Assembly (NCBI RefSeq): GCF_000378105.1 | Contig: NZ_KB899250.1 | Span: forward strand, 1-64,000 | Direction: 5' to 3' | DNA length: 64,000 nucleotides | Origin: Rubritalea marina DSM 17716 | GTDB taxonomy: Bacteria > Verrucomicrobiota > Verrucomicrobiia > Verrucomicrobiales > Akkermansiaceae | Shown here: positions 47,507-56,901 of the stretch, piece after piece | How the letters are laid out: each line of letters opens with the position of its first letter | Numbering within the stretch: the stretch's first letter is position 1 | The notes under the pieces: generated by a model | What the model was told of the DNA's origin: nothing | The model's input: only the letters and a program-made list of their open reading frames with translations | Database searches by the model: none | Translations under genes and position numbers: made by a program

Positions 47507-48382
47507 ATGAAACTTCTCATATTCATCACTTTACTCATTGCCAATCTCGCCTCTGCTGCCCCCCTGAAGGTGGCTGTCCTCAGTGAACTGCTTGGAGACT
47601 TAACCCAACAGATCGGAGGAGACAAAGTTTCTGTGATCAACCTTGCTGAGGGAATGAGCAATCCGCATGACTTTAGCCCGACCCCGCGTGACATCAGCAA
47701 AGCTCAAGGGGCCAGACTCTATATAGCATCAGGCAAGGGACTAGAAAGCTACCTACCAAAACTCAAAAGCATTGTGGGCAGCCAGGCAGAAGTCATCGAA
47801 CTAGGTCGTAGTGTCGTTTCAATCAAGATCTCTGGTGATTCTGCGGTGTACGCATGCTGCCCCAAACACAGTTTCGGAGCAATTGACCCCCATTGGTGGC
47901 ACTCCATTGAAGCCTGGCGCCGCGCTAGCACAGCCTTAGCCAAAGAACTCGGCAAAGCAGACCCCACCAATGCAGCCTACTACAAAGCAAGAGCAAAGAA
48001 TTATCGAAACGAGCTCAGTAAACTCAAGTCATGGTGCAAGAAAGAACTCGCTGGCATCCCGCGCCAGCAACGCTTGCTCACCACAGCACACGCAGCATTC
48101 ACCTACTTCTGCAAGGAATTCAAGTTCCAAGCGATCCCGATTCAGGGGCTCAACAAACAACAATCCGCCTCTCCGCAATACATCGCAGAAGCGATCAGCA
48201 TCATCAAAAAGCGCAAAGTCGAAGCAATCTTCCCAGAAAAAGGGGCCAACTCAAAAGGCATCCAGAGTATCGCAAACTCCACAGGAACCAAAATTGCTCC
48301 GGCTCTCTATGGCGACACCGCTCCAACGATCAAAGAATTGTTCAGACACAACGTCAGCGTCATCAAGCAAGCGCTGCAATAA
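47507..48382 (+). CDS. znuA: Zinc/manganese ABC transporter substrate-binding protein (ZnuA/TroA family)
   Basis: 291 residues, signal peptide 1-18. Metal ligands of cluster A-I proteins are visible: His54 (GMSNPHDFSPTP), His129 (DPHWWHS; His132 also possible), His195 (TTAHAAFTYF) and an acidic ligand near Asp270 (YGDTA). It delivers zinc (or manganese) to a ZnuBC-type permease in the periplasm. The ATPase and permease genes are not adjacent, which is unusual. The next gene, 98 bases on, is a His-rich outer-membrane barrel, fitting a zinc route across both membranes. Confidence 0.85.
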   Translation: MKLLIFITLLIANLASAAPLKVAVLSELLGDLTQQIGGDKVSVINLAEGMSNPHDFSPTPRDISKAQGARLYIASGKGLESYLPKLKSIVGSQAEVIELGRSVVSIKISGDSAVYACCPKHSFGAIDPHWWHSIEAWRRASTALAKELGKADPTNAAYYKARAKNYRNELSKLKSWCKKELAGIPRQQRLLTTAHAAFTYFCKEFKFQAIPIQGLNKQQSASPQYIAEAISIIKKRKVEAIFPEKGANSKGIQSIANSTGTKIAPALYGDTAPTIKELFRHNVSVIKQALQ

Positions 48383-48480
48383 AGCACATTTCTCCCTCCG
48401 CATCTTCAGTCGCGCTTCATTTGTGAAACCAATCACAGCCTGAGCCAACGAACACAACACACCAAGGATACATACAAAAC

Positions 48481-49665
48481 ATGAGAACTACTAAGCTCGC
48501 CCTCAGTGCGATTGGCCTCTGTGCCAGCATCGCTCAGGCCAATGAACTCCTCGACAACTTCAGCGTCGACTTCAATGCGCACCTCAACATGGCCGCAGGT
48601 GATTCTTCACTCAAGGACACAGCAGCTCTTGCGACCCACGCGCACGATCCTAACGACCACTTCACCCTTCAAGGTATCGAATTAAGCGCATCCGCAAGAT
48701 ACGGCCAACACCTTCAAGGCTTCATCAGTGGTCTCGGATTTTATAACGAAAACAATGAGTTTGATGGAGAAATCGAAGAAGTCTTCGCCAAGTTTGTGGA
48801 ACTTCCAGGTGGCTTCGAAGCACGCGGTGGTCGCATGCTTGCACGCGTTGGCTCCCAGAACAACCAACACATGCACAGCTGGGACTTTGTGGATGCCAAC
48901 CTAATCACCACACGTTTCCTCGGTGATGAAGGCCTCATCTCCGAAGGTGGTGAGCTCAGCTGGTGGCTTCCATTCGAGCACAAATCACTATTCTCTGTTG
49001 GATACTCCAACGCATTGGCCCACGGACATGGTCATTCTGAAGAGGAAGAAGGTCACGACGAGCATGACGAAGAAGAAGGTCACGACGACGAGCACGAAGA
49101 GCATATCGAGGGGGAGAACGCGCTCCTTCAAGACGAGATCATCAACTTCCGACTCAAAGGCATCTACCAATTCAACGACTTCCGCTCACTTACCTACGGA
49201 GCTTCCTACCTCACTGGTAAGAATGGTTTTAAAGAACGTGGCCACGTGATCGGCACCGACTTCACCTACCTCTGGCGTGAAAATGGCTTCGAACCAAAAG
49301 GAAATCACGTTCGCGCTATCATCGAACCAATCTACCGCACCTTCGACTTCAAGAGTGATGACGGTGACGTCAAAGGCAGTGCTTCTGAGTGGGGTATCCA
49401 CTCCTCAGTTGGCTATGGTTTCTTGGATGACTGGGAACTTGGTGCACGTTACGACTACACCCAGGGTGTTGATGAACCGATCGAAGGTCTTGGTCGTCGC
49501 CACCGCACTTCACTAGCCTTGACTCGCGGGTTCGACTTGAGCGAGATCTTCAAAGGCCACGCTCGCCTTCAATACAACTACGACCGCCTCGAAGAATCAC
49601 AAAGTGAAAATTCCATTTGGTTGCAGGTCCAGCTCGACCTCGGCAAAGGTGGCGAAATTCGCTAA
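48481..49665 (+). CDS. Outer-membrane barrel with a His/Asp/Glu-rich metal-binding loop
   Basis: 394 residues, signal peptide 1-20 (SIAQAN). Alternating amphipathic strands with a C-terminal NSIWLQVQLDLGKG read as an outer-membrane beta barrel. Between strands, residues 181-208 hold HGHGHSEEEEGHDEHDEEEG and a further HDDEHEEH, eight His among acids; a second cluster is at 53-60 (HAHDPNDH). Such loops bind Zn2+. Its placement after a ZnuA-like gene suggests a zinc-specific outer-membrane channel that is not TonB-dependent (no plug domain). No named family is recognised. Confidence 0.75.
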   Translation: MRTTKLALSAIGLCASIAQANELLDNFSVDFNAHLNMAAGDSSLKDTAALATHAHDPNDHFTLQGIELSASARYGQHLQGFISGLGFYNENNEFDGEIEEVFAKFVELPGGFEARGGRMLARVGSQNNQHMHSWDFVDANLITTRFLGDEGLISEGGELSWWLPFEHKSLFSVGYSNALAHGHGHSEEEEGHDEHDEEEGHDDEHEEHIEGENALLQDEIINFRLKGIYQFNDFRSLTYGASYLTGKNGFKERGHVIGTDFTYLWRENGFEPKGNHVRAIIEPIYRTFDFKSDDGDVKGSASEWGIHSSVGYGFLDDWELGARYDYTQGVDEPIEGLGRRHRTSLALTRGFDLSEIFKGHARLQYNYDRLEESQSENSIWLQVQLDLGKGGEIR

Positions 49666-49699
49666 TTCTATTTGATAGGGATTATTCCGCTAACACTAA

Positions 49700-49738
49700 A
49701 AGCTCAGAACCAGCCCCAAGCTGGCTCTGAGCTTTTTT
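49700..49738 (+). terminator. Rho-independent terminator of the zinc barrel gene
   Basis: A stem of about 15 bp (AAGCTCAGAACCAGC with GCTGGCTCTGAGCTT, one mismatch), then seven T. It may act weakly in the other direction for the convergent subtilase. Confidence 0.85.
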
Positions 49739-49756
49739 TATGAATTCAGGGACCAA

Positions 49757-51340
49757 TCAATCGGGATAGCAGCGAGCTTGGTAAAAGTACTGTGAGCCTG
49801 AGCCAGCACCAGCATCGGTATACTGAATCTCACCCTGAGTATTGCTCGTGATCGTGGCAAGCTGAGACCAACTATTCAGGTCCTGACTGCGCCGAATCAC
49901 ATAGGCTTCGTTGGGAAGCAAACCAGTGAATTGGATTTGATTGTCTACCACACCCAATTGAAGCTCGCTCTCAGGGGCTTCTGAATAAAGATCCACACGC
50001 CATGCCAGAACGTACTCTTGGGGTGAGCTTGATTGATGTTCAACACGCAGAGTGTAATTACCCGGAGCAAGTTCTGGCTGCCAAATATGTTCGAGGTTGT
50101 TGTCCTTACTATCAGATTGATATACCTCACTCCCATCAGATTTATTGAGTGTCAAAGAAAGGTCATTCAAGGGCAAGTAGGCTGTCGCAAAACCAGTCCC
50201 CGTCGTATCGCGGTTCCAACTTAAATTCGCAGAAAGTGCCCCCGCGTGCGCCGTCTCAGGAATCGTGAATTCATACACATCGACACGCATATTAACCTCC
50301 CCTACAGCAGTCCCACCAACTGAGTCGTAGTTCCAGCCATAACGACTTACCAAGCCCGGTTCTTGCTCTCCAGCATGAAGAATACGGTAACTATTCAAGA
50401 TGTTTGATTCTCCAGCACCGTATACAGAATCCAGTGGCAATTCCTTCGAGTTCGACCAATCAACAAATGGCAGTTTATTCGCTCCAGCCAATAAAATACT
50501 CTTAATCGTCAACGCTTTTTCGCTGTTCGTAATCTCCGCCGTTTCAGTTTCCTCACCTTCATTAGGCGTCACCCCGTATCGCAAATATAGAGCCATGGAC
50601 GCCACTGCACCAGTAGCATAGCTTGTCGCACCTTGTGGGTTGACGAGCTCTGGTTTCTGCCGATTTGCCCCTTCATAGCCTGCTGGCACCTGACCAGATG
50701 TGTGCGTCCCTTCACTGATCCCAATCGTCAAATTGTTGTGCGCAAAACTAAACAGTCCAGAAAGGGCACTACCAGAGCTATTGCCAGTACCCACAATGTT
50801 GATCACATTCGAAACATTTGTCTGCTGATCAATCGAGGCCATAATGAAATCGGTGACCTCTTGCTGTGTGTAGGTTTGAAACGCACCAAGATTGCCAATG
50901 TATGCATGACTCATCACTGCCTCATCCCAACCTGTACTTCTGAATAAAATCGTGTTGATGAACGCATTCACGCCATAAGATCGCACTTCATTAACGTCTG
51001 GGGTAAAGCTCGTCGTATTACCAAAAAAGTAACGAGCTACTGTGCTGGCATGACCCGAATAACCCGCCCCATTCGTGCCTGGCACATCCACGATTGTTTC
51101 ATCAGAGAAATTACCATTCTGCGGATCTGGCATGTACGTTGTTTCCACCGAATCCACATAGGTTGATGATTCAACCATCCCTACCGTTAAGTCATCTCTT
51201 ACTGGAAGAGTCACTCCTCTGAGGTTGGCCCATTCCTGAAGCTCATCCCAACCCACATCATCTCGCCAGTCGGCAAGAACCACCGAAGAGGTAAGAGAAA
51301 CGACAAGGGAGATACATGTTTGAGTCAGACGGTGCTTCAT
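49757..51340 (-). CDS. Secreted S8-like (subtilase) protein with an Asp-to-Glu change in the triad
   Basis: 527 residues, signal peptide 1-23. Subtilase landmarks: SGHASTVARYFF (His97 aligned with HGTHVA), GTGNSSG with oxyanion Asn187, and NPQGATSYATGAVASMA with Ser240 aligned with GTSMATP. The strand that should carry the Asp (VAVIDTG) reads VGMVESS, with Glu57 in its place. Residues about 340-450 look like a PPC-type beta domain; the C-terminal 70 residues (LLPNEAYVIRRSQDLNSWS) match a tail common in Verrucomicrobiota surface proteins. It may be an inactive or altered peptidase. Confidence 0.7.
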   Translation of the reverse strand: MKHRLTQTCISLVVSLTSSVVLADWRDDVGWDELQEWANLRGVTLPVRDDLTVGMVESSTYVDSVETTYMPDPQNGNFSDETIVDVPGTNGAGYSGHASTVARYFFGNTTSFTPDVNEVRSYGVNAFINTILFRSTGWDEAVMSHAYIGNLGAFQTYTQQEVTDFIMASIDQQTNVSNVINIVGTGNSSGSALSGLFSFAHNNLTIGISEGTHTSGQVPAGYEGANRQKPELVNPQGATSYATGAVASMALYLRYGVTPNEGEETETAEITNSEKALTIKSILLAGANKLPFVDWSNSKELPLDSVYGAGESNILNSYRILHAGEQEPGLVSRYGWNYDSVGGTAVGEVNMRVDVYEFTIPETAHAGALSANLSWNRDTTGTGFATAYLPLNDLSLTLNKSDGSEVYQSDSKDNNLEHIWQPELAPGNYTLRVEHQSSSPQEYVLAWRVDLYSEAPESELQLGVVDNQIQFTGLLPNEAYVIRRSQDLNSWSQLATITSNTQGEIQYTDAGAGSGSQYFYQARCYPD

Positions 51341-51526
51341 TGATACCTTGTTACTATAATCAATATGAATAGGAGCTTAGAATCCACTAATTTACTAAAT
51401 CTGCGCTGAACACCGCAAGCTCAAAGATCTAGCAGAGAGTTCATGATTACAATCCATCTCAGCCCAAGCGCCATCAATCAACCACCCGCTCAGCAAAATC
51501 CTCTACGTGAATTCGAACCTGTTTCT

Positions 51527-51958
51527 CTAGTTTGGCTTCTGTTGAGGTGATGGGAAAAACTGGTCCACCAAAAGATAAGCTGTTGCGGTTAACATCAAGG
51601 AAAGGAAGAGTAAATGACTCGGATATCCATTAAAGGTCACAAGATCTCCACCGCAGCCACAATCAATATCGATCTCTCGCACCCAAACGCTACAAATCGC
51701 GACAACGAAGCTCAATGTCAGCGCTAAAAAGCCAAACAATGCAGCACGCAATGCTCGGTTGAATACCAAAGCAACGCCAATCACCAACTCTGCAGCTACC
51801 ACTAGGTAGGCCAGCACCTGATCCCAGGGTTTCATGTTGAAGGGTGCTATTTGGTAATTCGCAACATCTAAGACGAAACCATGCAAGTCAGGAAGCTTCG
51901 CTCCCCCGTAAACGAGAAATACCAAGCCCAATAGGAGTCGCAAGACAGTCGCTAACAT
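51527..51958 (-). CDS. MauE/DoxX-like membrane protein
   Basis: 143 residues, four hydrophobic spans. RLLLGLVFLVYGGAKLPD at the start and IDCGCGGDL near residue 100 match the MauE/methylamine-utilisation-type DoxX family, whose paired Cys handle thiol-disulfide electrons. Partner oxidoreductases are not adjacent. It lies 41 bases upstream of the pta-like gene end, on the same strand as it, so it may be co-transcribed with it. Confidence 0.8.
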   Translation of the reverse strand: MLATVLRLLLGLVFLVYGGAKLPDLHGFVLDVANYQIAPFNMKPWDQVLAYLVVAAELVIGVALVFNRALRAALFGFLALTLSFVVAICSVWVREIDIDCGCGGDLVTFNGYPSHLLFLSLMLTATAYLLVDQFFPSPQQKPN

Positions 51959-51999
51959 CTCATGAATGGTTCAACATTGGCTATACCAAACGGCATAGA

Positions 52000-53076
52000 T
52001 CATACAATCTCACCATCCGGATAGAGATCGCGATACTTGATCGCCTCCACACCCACAAGCGCAGCAGTCCCCAGCAGCGATTCCTCGGTCACAGTCTTCG
52101 GCACCTGTGCAGCAGGACGGCTCAAACCACACAACAGGTGACCATACATCTTCGCACCACCCACATGCTCGAGAAGCTTGAAGGCAATATGCGCGCTGTC
52201 CAAATTGGGGAACACCAAGACATCAGCACTCTTCGCAGCGCGTGCGTCTTTAAGCTTCACTTCTGCCGCTGCCATATCGAGAGCCACATCAGCCTGAAGT
52301 TCGCCATCGATCTCAATATTCACTCTCTGGCGCTTTGCTAGATCACGGGCCAGCACGGTAGCCGCTGCCACGCGCTTGGATGACGTCGTCGGCATGGTGC
52401 CGTGCGTCGAGTGAGATAACATCGCGACCTTAGGCGTGTGCCCCATGAAATGCTCGGCGAGCTTGCCAGTTTCCACGGCGAAACCAGCCAGATCCTCCAC
52501 GCTTGGCTCAGGGTTTACCCCACAGTCGGCAAGGAAGAGCATCCCCTCGCTCCCAAAGTGTTGAAGTTCCTCTGATGCCATTGCCACCACCGAAAACAAG
52601 CGCGGCGTGTGAGGGGACTTTTTAATGAATTGCATCAAGGCGCGGTAAATGATGGCAGGATTCGCTTGATTGCCCGATACCATCGCGTCGGCCTGACCAT
52701 ACTGCAGCATCATCGCCGCAAAATTGTGTGGTTTCACCATCACATCGCGAGTTTCAGCAGCCACTCGACCACGGTAACGCTCCATTTTCTCCAGACGCTT
52801 GCAGAAAAGATCTAGATCACTCGAGTCGCGTGGATCGAGTACCTTCACAAACATCAAAGAAACATTCAAGTTCACCGCAATCGCTTGAATCCTCGCACGA
52901 TTCCCCAACAATATCGGCACAGCCACCTCCAAAGCCACCAGCTGAGCTGCCACGCGTACCACGCGTTCATCCTCACCCTCGGTGAAGACAATACGCTTTG
53001 GGTTTCGCTTCAGGGCAGCAAATAAATGATCCGTGAGTGGGTTGGAATGCGTCGTTGGCTTGCTAGATTCGCTCAT
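52000..53076 (-). CDS. Phosphate acetyltransferase / butyryltransferase family protein
   Basis: 358 residues forming a single PTA_PTB domain: KRIVFTEGEDERVVRVAAQL at the N-terminus, MVSGNQANPAIIYRAL, ADCGVNPEPSVEDLA and FPNLDSAHIAFKLLEHVGGAKMYGHLLCGLSRP, positions about 290-322. The fold interconverts acyl-CoA and acyl phosphate. Length fits the short Pta form; no ackA is adjacent, so substrate choice (acetyl or butyryl) is uncertain. Confidence 0.88.
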   Translation of the reverse strand: MSESSKPTTHSNPLTDHLFAALKRNPKRIVFTEGEDERVVRVAAQLVALEVAVPILLGNRARIQAIAVNLNVSLMFVKVLDPRDSSDLDLFCKRLEKMERYRGRVAAETRDVMVKPHNFAAMMLQYGQADAMVSGNQANPAIIYRALMQFIKKSPHTPRLFSVVAMASEELQHFGSEGMLFLADCGVNPEPSVEDLAGFAVETGKLAEHFMGHTPKVAMLSHSTHGTMPTTSSKRVAAATVLARDLAKRQRVNIEIDGELQADVALDMAAAEVKLKDARAAKSADVLVFPNLDSAHIAFKLLEHVGGAKMYGHLLCGLSRPAAQVPKTVTEESLLGTAALVGVEAIKYRDLYPDGEIV

Positions 53077-53258
53077 ATAAAATTGGTACTACAAAGATAC
53101 TTCGAGGATGTTAGTTCACAGCCTTTGCCAGAAGCAATGGAAAAAACGATCATGTCACAATTTGCTATTTCCTGAAATAATGACACAGTTTCGTACTCTC
53201 ATTAGCGTCCTAGTGAAACTTCTGCTACAGCTGCCTCGTTATAGTATAGAACAAGCCA

Positions 53259-54500
53259 TTGCCTATTTTGAAAAAGATTCTCAAATTTCTGCCAGCAGTC
53301 GTGATCCTCGGGTTGGGGTTTGCCGGCTGGAAGCTTTTCACCAAGAAACCTAGCGCTGAGAACGATGGTGGCAAGCAGAGCGCAGTCGCAAAAGCCGGGA
53401 AAAAAGCCAAGTACAACCCATATAAAAACGCCATTCAGACCGAAGTGGTCAAACTCAAGAAAATCAATTTTGATGTGACCTTGAGTTCTCACGGGATAGC
53501 AGCGCCATCCTCCATCACCCCCCTTACCCCTCAGGTCAGCGGTATTATCCAATCGGTTTCCGACCATTTTTCCAATGGTTCCTTCGTCAAAAAGGGTGAA
53601 GTCCTCGTCGAGCTCAACCCAAGCGACTTCGAATCCCAAATCGCTACCGCATCAGCCAATGTCGCCCAGGCTGAAGCCGGCTTAGCCCAAGAACAAGCTC
53701 GCGCCGCACAGGCATTGCGTAATTGGGAAGACATCGGCTTCGATAAAGCCCCCAATGACCTCGTCCTGCGCAAACCACAGCTGAAGCAAGCCAAAGCAAA
53801 CCTAGCCGCACGCCTCGCCGCATACGAACTCGCAAAGCGGAATCTAGAACGTAGTAAAATCAGAGCACCATACGATGCGCGCGTGCGCTCGCGTGATGTC
53901 GGTATTGGCCAGTCGGTCGGGACTGGCACAAAACTAGGCGAGCTGTACCCAACCGCATTCGCCGAAGTCCGCCTCCCACTCTCAATCCGCCAACTCAGAA
54001 AAATCGACATCGATGAGATCAATTTTTCCGAGGTGCCCGTCACCCTCAATGACTCGCTCAACAACATGCCTGACCGCCATTGGGAGGCAACCTTGGTACG
54101 AGCAGAAGGTGAGCTAGACCCAAACTCGCGCGAACTCTTCGTGGTGGCCCGTGTTCATGATCCCTTTGGCATCCATGGCGTTTCACGCAAGCACCCGCTG
54201 CGTATGAACCAGCCAGTGACAGCCACCATTGAAGCAATCACGCTGCAAGATGTGGTCGCGATCCCACGATCAGCTCTCTATGGTAAAGATGAAATCATCC
54301 TCGCAGTCGACCAACACATCAAACGCGAGACCATCAACATCCTCTGGTCAACCATCGACTACGTCTACACAGACACGCCAGAACTCGATGGCAAACTACT
54401 AGCAACCACACGCCTATCCTTTGCTGCCGAGGGAGCCCCCCTGCGTATTCTCAATCAAGAATCTGTCCTCACCAATAGCTCCAGCAAACCGAGCATGTAG
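53259..54500 (+). CDS. Efflux RND periplasmic adaptor (HlyD/MFP family), orphan
   Basis: 413 residues. N-terminal anchor (about 5-24), a barrel-sandwich/lipoyl half motif GSFVKKGEVLVELNPSDFE, an alpha-hairpin (about 125-205), the second lipoyl half KIRAPYDARVRSRDVGIGQSV, and a beta-barrel. No RND, MacB or outer-membrane factor gene is nearby; the next gene is hisG. There is no ATG before the anchor; TTG at 53259 is used, TTG at 53268 is possible. Confidence 0.88.
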   Translation: MPILKKILKFLPAVVILGLGFAGWKLFTKKPSAENDGGKQSAVAKAGKKAKYNPYKNAIQTEVVKLKKINFDVTLSSHGIAAPSSITPLTPQVSGIIQSVSDHFSNGSFVKKGEVLVELNPSDFESQIATASANVAQAEAGLAQEQARAAQALRNWEDIGFDKAPNDLVLRKPQLKQAKANLAARLAAYELAKRNLERSKIRAPYDARVRSRDVGIGQSVGTGTKLGELYPTAFAEVRLPLSIRQLRKIDIDEINFSEVPVTLNDSLNNMPDRHWEATLVRAEGELDPNSRELFVVARVHDPFGIHGVSRKHPLRMNQPVTATIEAITLQDVVAIPRSALYGKDEIILAVDQHIKRETINILWSTIDYVYTDTPELDGKLLATTRLSFAAEGAPLRILNQESVLTNSSSKPSM

Positions 54501-54672
54501 CCCTCCATCAGGTGGGCAAGCTCACGAATGCGAAGTATCGACAGCTCTCAATTCCCCGTCCTGAAGCGCTCGGTCAGCCGCAAATTCAGAGAATCCCCCT
54601 AGTTTCCCTAAATTTGCCTTGCTTCTCAGCGGATTGATGTCCATAAGCCACGTCCCAACGCGTTTCACTGCC

Positions 54673-55548
54673 ATGGCAAACAAACTAAAAATCGCCTTAC
54701 CAAAAGGATCACTCCAAGAACCAACTCTCAAGCTCCTTGAGAAAGCTGGTTATAATGTGTATACTTCTGACCGCGGACTTCGCCCATCATCTGACGATGC
54801 TGAGCTCGATATCTACATGATCCGCGCGCAAGAAATCGGTGGCTACATCGATTCTGGATTCCTCGACTGTGGAATCACCGGCCTCGACTGGGCATACGAA
54901 AACCGTGCCGACCTCGTCGATCTCGCTGAGCTTCCATACTCACGCGCTACCACACGCCCAACCAAGTGGGTACTCGTGGTACCTGAAAATTCTCCAATCC
55001 AGTCGGTGCACGACCTCGAAGGCAAGCGAATTGCCACTGAAGGCGTCGGCATCACTGAACGCTACCTCGAAGAAAAAGGTGTCAAAGCTGACATCGAATT
55101 CTCCTGGGGCGCTACCGAAGTGAAAGTACCAGATCTCGTTGACGCCATCGTCGATGTGACGGAAACAGGAAACTCCATCCGTGCGAACAAACTTCGCATC
55201 CTCGACACACTTCTCACCTCATTCCCACACTTCTACGCCTCCAAGGATGCCTACGAAGACGCATGGAAGCGCGGTAAGATGGAGCGCCTCGTCCTCATGC
55301 TCGAAGGCGCACTCGACGCACGGGACAAGGTAGGTCTTAAAATGAACCTCCCAGAAAAATCTTTGCAACAAGTGATCGATACACTACCGTCACTCCGCCG
55401 TCCGACTATCTCCCAGCTTGCTGAAGATGGCTGGCTCGCGGTAGAGACTGTGATCGAAGAAACAGTCTCACGCAAAATCATTCCAACTCTGAAGGAACTC
55501 GGCGCAGAAGGAATTATCGAGTACCCACTCAATAAACTCGTTCGCTAA
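54673..55548 (+). CDS. hisG: ATP phosphoribosyltransferase, long form
   Basis: First step of histidine synthesis: ATP + PRPP. 291 residues, so the long form with a C-terminal ACT-like regulatory domain, expected to be feedback-inhibited by histidine and independent of HisZ. LKIALPKGSLQEPTLKLLEKAGY, DCGITGLDW and the PRPP loop DAIVDVTETGNSIRAN are present. ATG at 54673 (MANKLKIALPKG) is chosen over a frame 18 codons longer. The small COX24-type gene follows after 54 bases. Confidence 0.97.
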   Translation: MANKLKIALPKGSLQEPTLKLLEKAGYNVYTSDRGLRPSSDDAELDIYMIRAQEIGGYIDSGFLDCGITGLDWAYENRADLVDLAELPYSRATTRPTKWVLVVPENSPIQSVHDLEGKRIATEGVGITERYLEEKGVKADIEFSWGATEVKVPDLVDAIVDVTETGNSIRANKLRILDTLLTSFPHFYASKDAYEDAWKRGKMERLVLMLEGALDARDKVGLKMNLPEKSLQQVIDTLPSLRRPTISQLAEDGWLAVETVIEETVSRKIIPTLKELGAEGIIEYPLNKLVR

Positions 55549-55602
55549 CCCGACGCACAACGCCGAATCACAATCTAATCGAACCGTAACCAACATAAAA
55601 TT

Positions 55603-55707
55603 ATGGGAAGCCTAAAAAAACGCCGTAAGGCAAAAATCAACAAGCACAAGCGCTCCAAGCGCTCGAAGGCAAATCGTCACAAGAAGCGCCTTCGTTACAA
55701 GTCATAA
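55603..55707 (+). CDS. 34-residue AURKAIP1/COX24-type basic protein
   Basis: MGSLKKRRKAKINKHKRSKR and then SKANRHKKRLRYKS: 34 residues, more than half Lys or Arg. The KKRRKxKxxKHKxxKRxKxNRHKKR pattern is that of the COX24/mS38-like family, found in bacteria as tiny ribosome-associated proteins. It ends at a strong terminator, 54 bases after hisG. Confidence 0.85.
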   Translation: MGSLKKRRKAKINKHKRSKRSKANRHKKRLRYKS

Positions 55708-55740
55708 CTGACCTGTAAGAAGCGGAAGAATTTCTTCCTC

Positions 55741-55778
55741 AAAAAATGCGTGAGCTCTCGGGCTCACGCATTTTTTTT
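55741..55778. terminator. Bidirectional Rho-independent terminator
   Basis: AATGCGTGAGC and GCTCACGCATT form the stem, with A run before and T run (8) after, serving the small basic protein gene on the plus strand and the YHYH gene on the minus strand. Confidence 0.9.
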
Positions 55779-55853
55779 ATGAGCATTCTCATGAAAAAAG
55801 CACTCAAGAACCATTCAAGAGTGCTTTCATAACCAAGAGAGAAATAAGAGGCG

Positions 55854-56843
55854 CTACCGTCGGGGTGGGCGGTTCCCGTGAGGCGGTTTCCCGCCCGATG
55901 GCGGGCCATGGCCGTGGGGTGGCGGGCCGTGCCCATCGGGTCCTCCCCTACCTCCAGGGCCACCACGCCCCCCACGACCTTGATTGAAACTTGGGTCAGG
56001 TGTTCCTTTGTAAAACCTTGGAATGAATGGGAAATCTTCAGTCACCACATAGTAGTAAGTACCCTCTGGAAATTCCGGAGTGACCCCTTCACGACCATTG
56101 CAAGCATCGAGATCACCTGAACCTTCAATATATTCATAATCACTGGCAAAACTCCCATCGGCATCCCCACCTGGCCCATCAGGGCTATCTGGCCGCTCGA
56201 TACCATCTTTCAATTGGTAACTGGACTGCAACTCTTTCAACCCACTCGCAGCATCAGCGGCATCACTGTATGCAAATTTAGCATAGATCGGAAAACCATC
56301 AGCTGCCCAGCCAACCAACACCATTTCCTTGTCTTTAAACTTTTTCGCACCATCCAAGGCCTTGATCAGGCCATTTGGCATCGCGTGATAGTGGTAGGCT
56401 CCCGTCGGTTGTACGTGCGCATGGCTCTCATCCAGACCGAGGTTCAACGCACTGGTCAATGCTTCATAACTCCACTGAGCTTGGTTGTTCCAGCGCTCCG
56501 CAGTTCCTGGTTCGAATACCACACCATTGACTGCCACACCAAAGATACCACGCGCAACCGTAGGAGCGGGGTTCTGCTCAGGCTCCAATGGCATCTCAAA
56601 CCGATAGCTTTGTTCCGATATCGTGTTTGGATTATTGCGGTTCGGGAATCGGCCTGTGCTGTGATTTGGAATGCCATTCGACTCGATCACCCGCATAGCC
56701 CCCTCCACCGTGATCTTCACCTCATTATCGCGAGCTAGCGATTGGGTAGAACGCCTAGTGCGCTCGTGATCACCGTCGTGAGCCATCACTCCCCCAACGC
56801 TTAGGAATACTACAGTCATTATGTGTGAACCAATTTTCATCAT
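55854..56843 (-). CDS. Secreted YHYH-domain protein with Gly/Arg/Pro/His-rich tail
   Basis: 329 residues, signal peptide 1-21 (GGVMAHD). The YHYH domain occupies about 75-260: GIFGVAVNGVVFEPGT, SHAHVQPTGAYHYHAMPNGL and LVGWAADGFPIYAKF, the family core, whose His residues suggest metal binding. The last 40 residues are GRGG/HGPPPHG repeats. It is the third gene of an operon with the response regulator and sensor kinase at 56902-59213 (58 bases after the kinase). Function of YHYH proteins is not established. Confidence 0.88.
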   Translation of the reverse strand: MMKIGSHIMTVVFLSVGGVMAHDGDHERTRRSTQSLARDNEVKITVEGAMRVIESNGIPNHSTGRFPNRNNPNTISEQSYRFEMPLEPEQNPAPTVARGIFGVAVNGVVFEPGTAERWNNQAQWSYEALTSALNLGLDESHAHVQPTGAYHYHAMPNGLIKALDGAKKFKDKEMVLVGWAADGFPIYAKFAYSDAADAASGLKELQSSYQLKDGIERPDSPDGPGGDADGSFASDYEYIEGSGDLDACNGREGVTPEFPEGTYYYVVTEDFPFIPRFYKGTPDPSFNQGRGGRGGPGGRGGPDGHGPPPHGHGPPSGGKPPHGNRPPRR

Positions 56844-56901
56844 GTCATTGATAGCAGATGCTTGATTAAAAATGGGTTAAAATTTGAGATATCGCAGGAG
56901 C

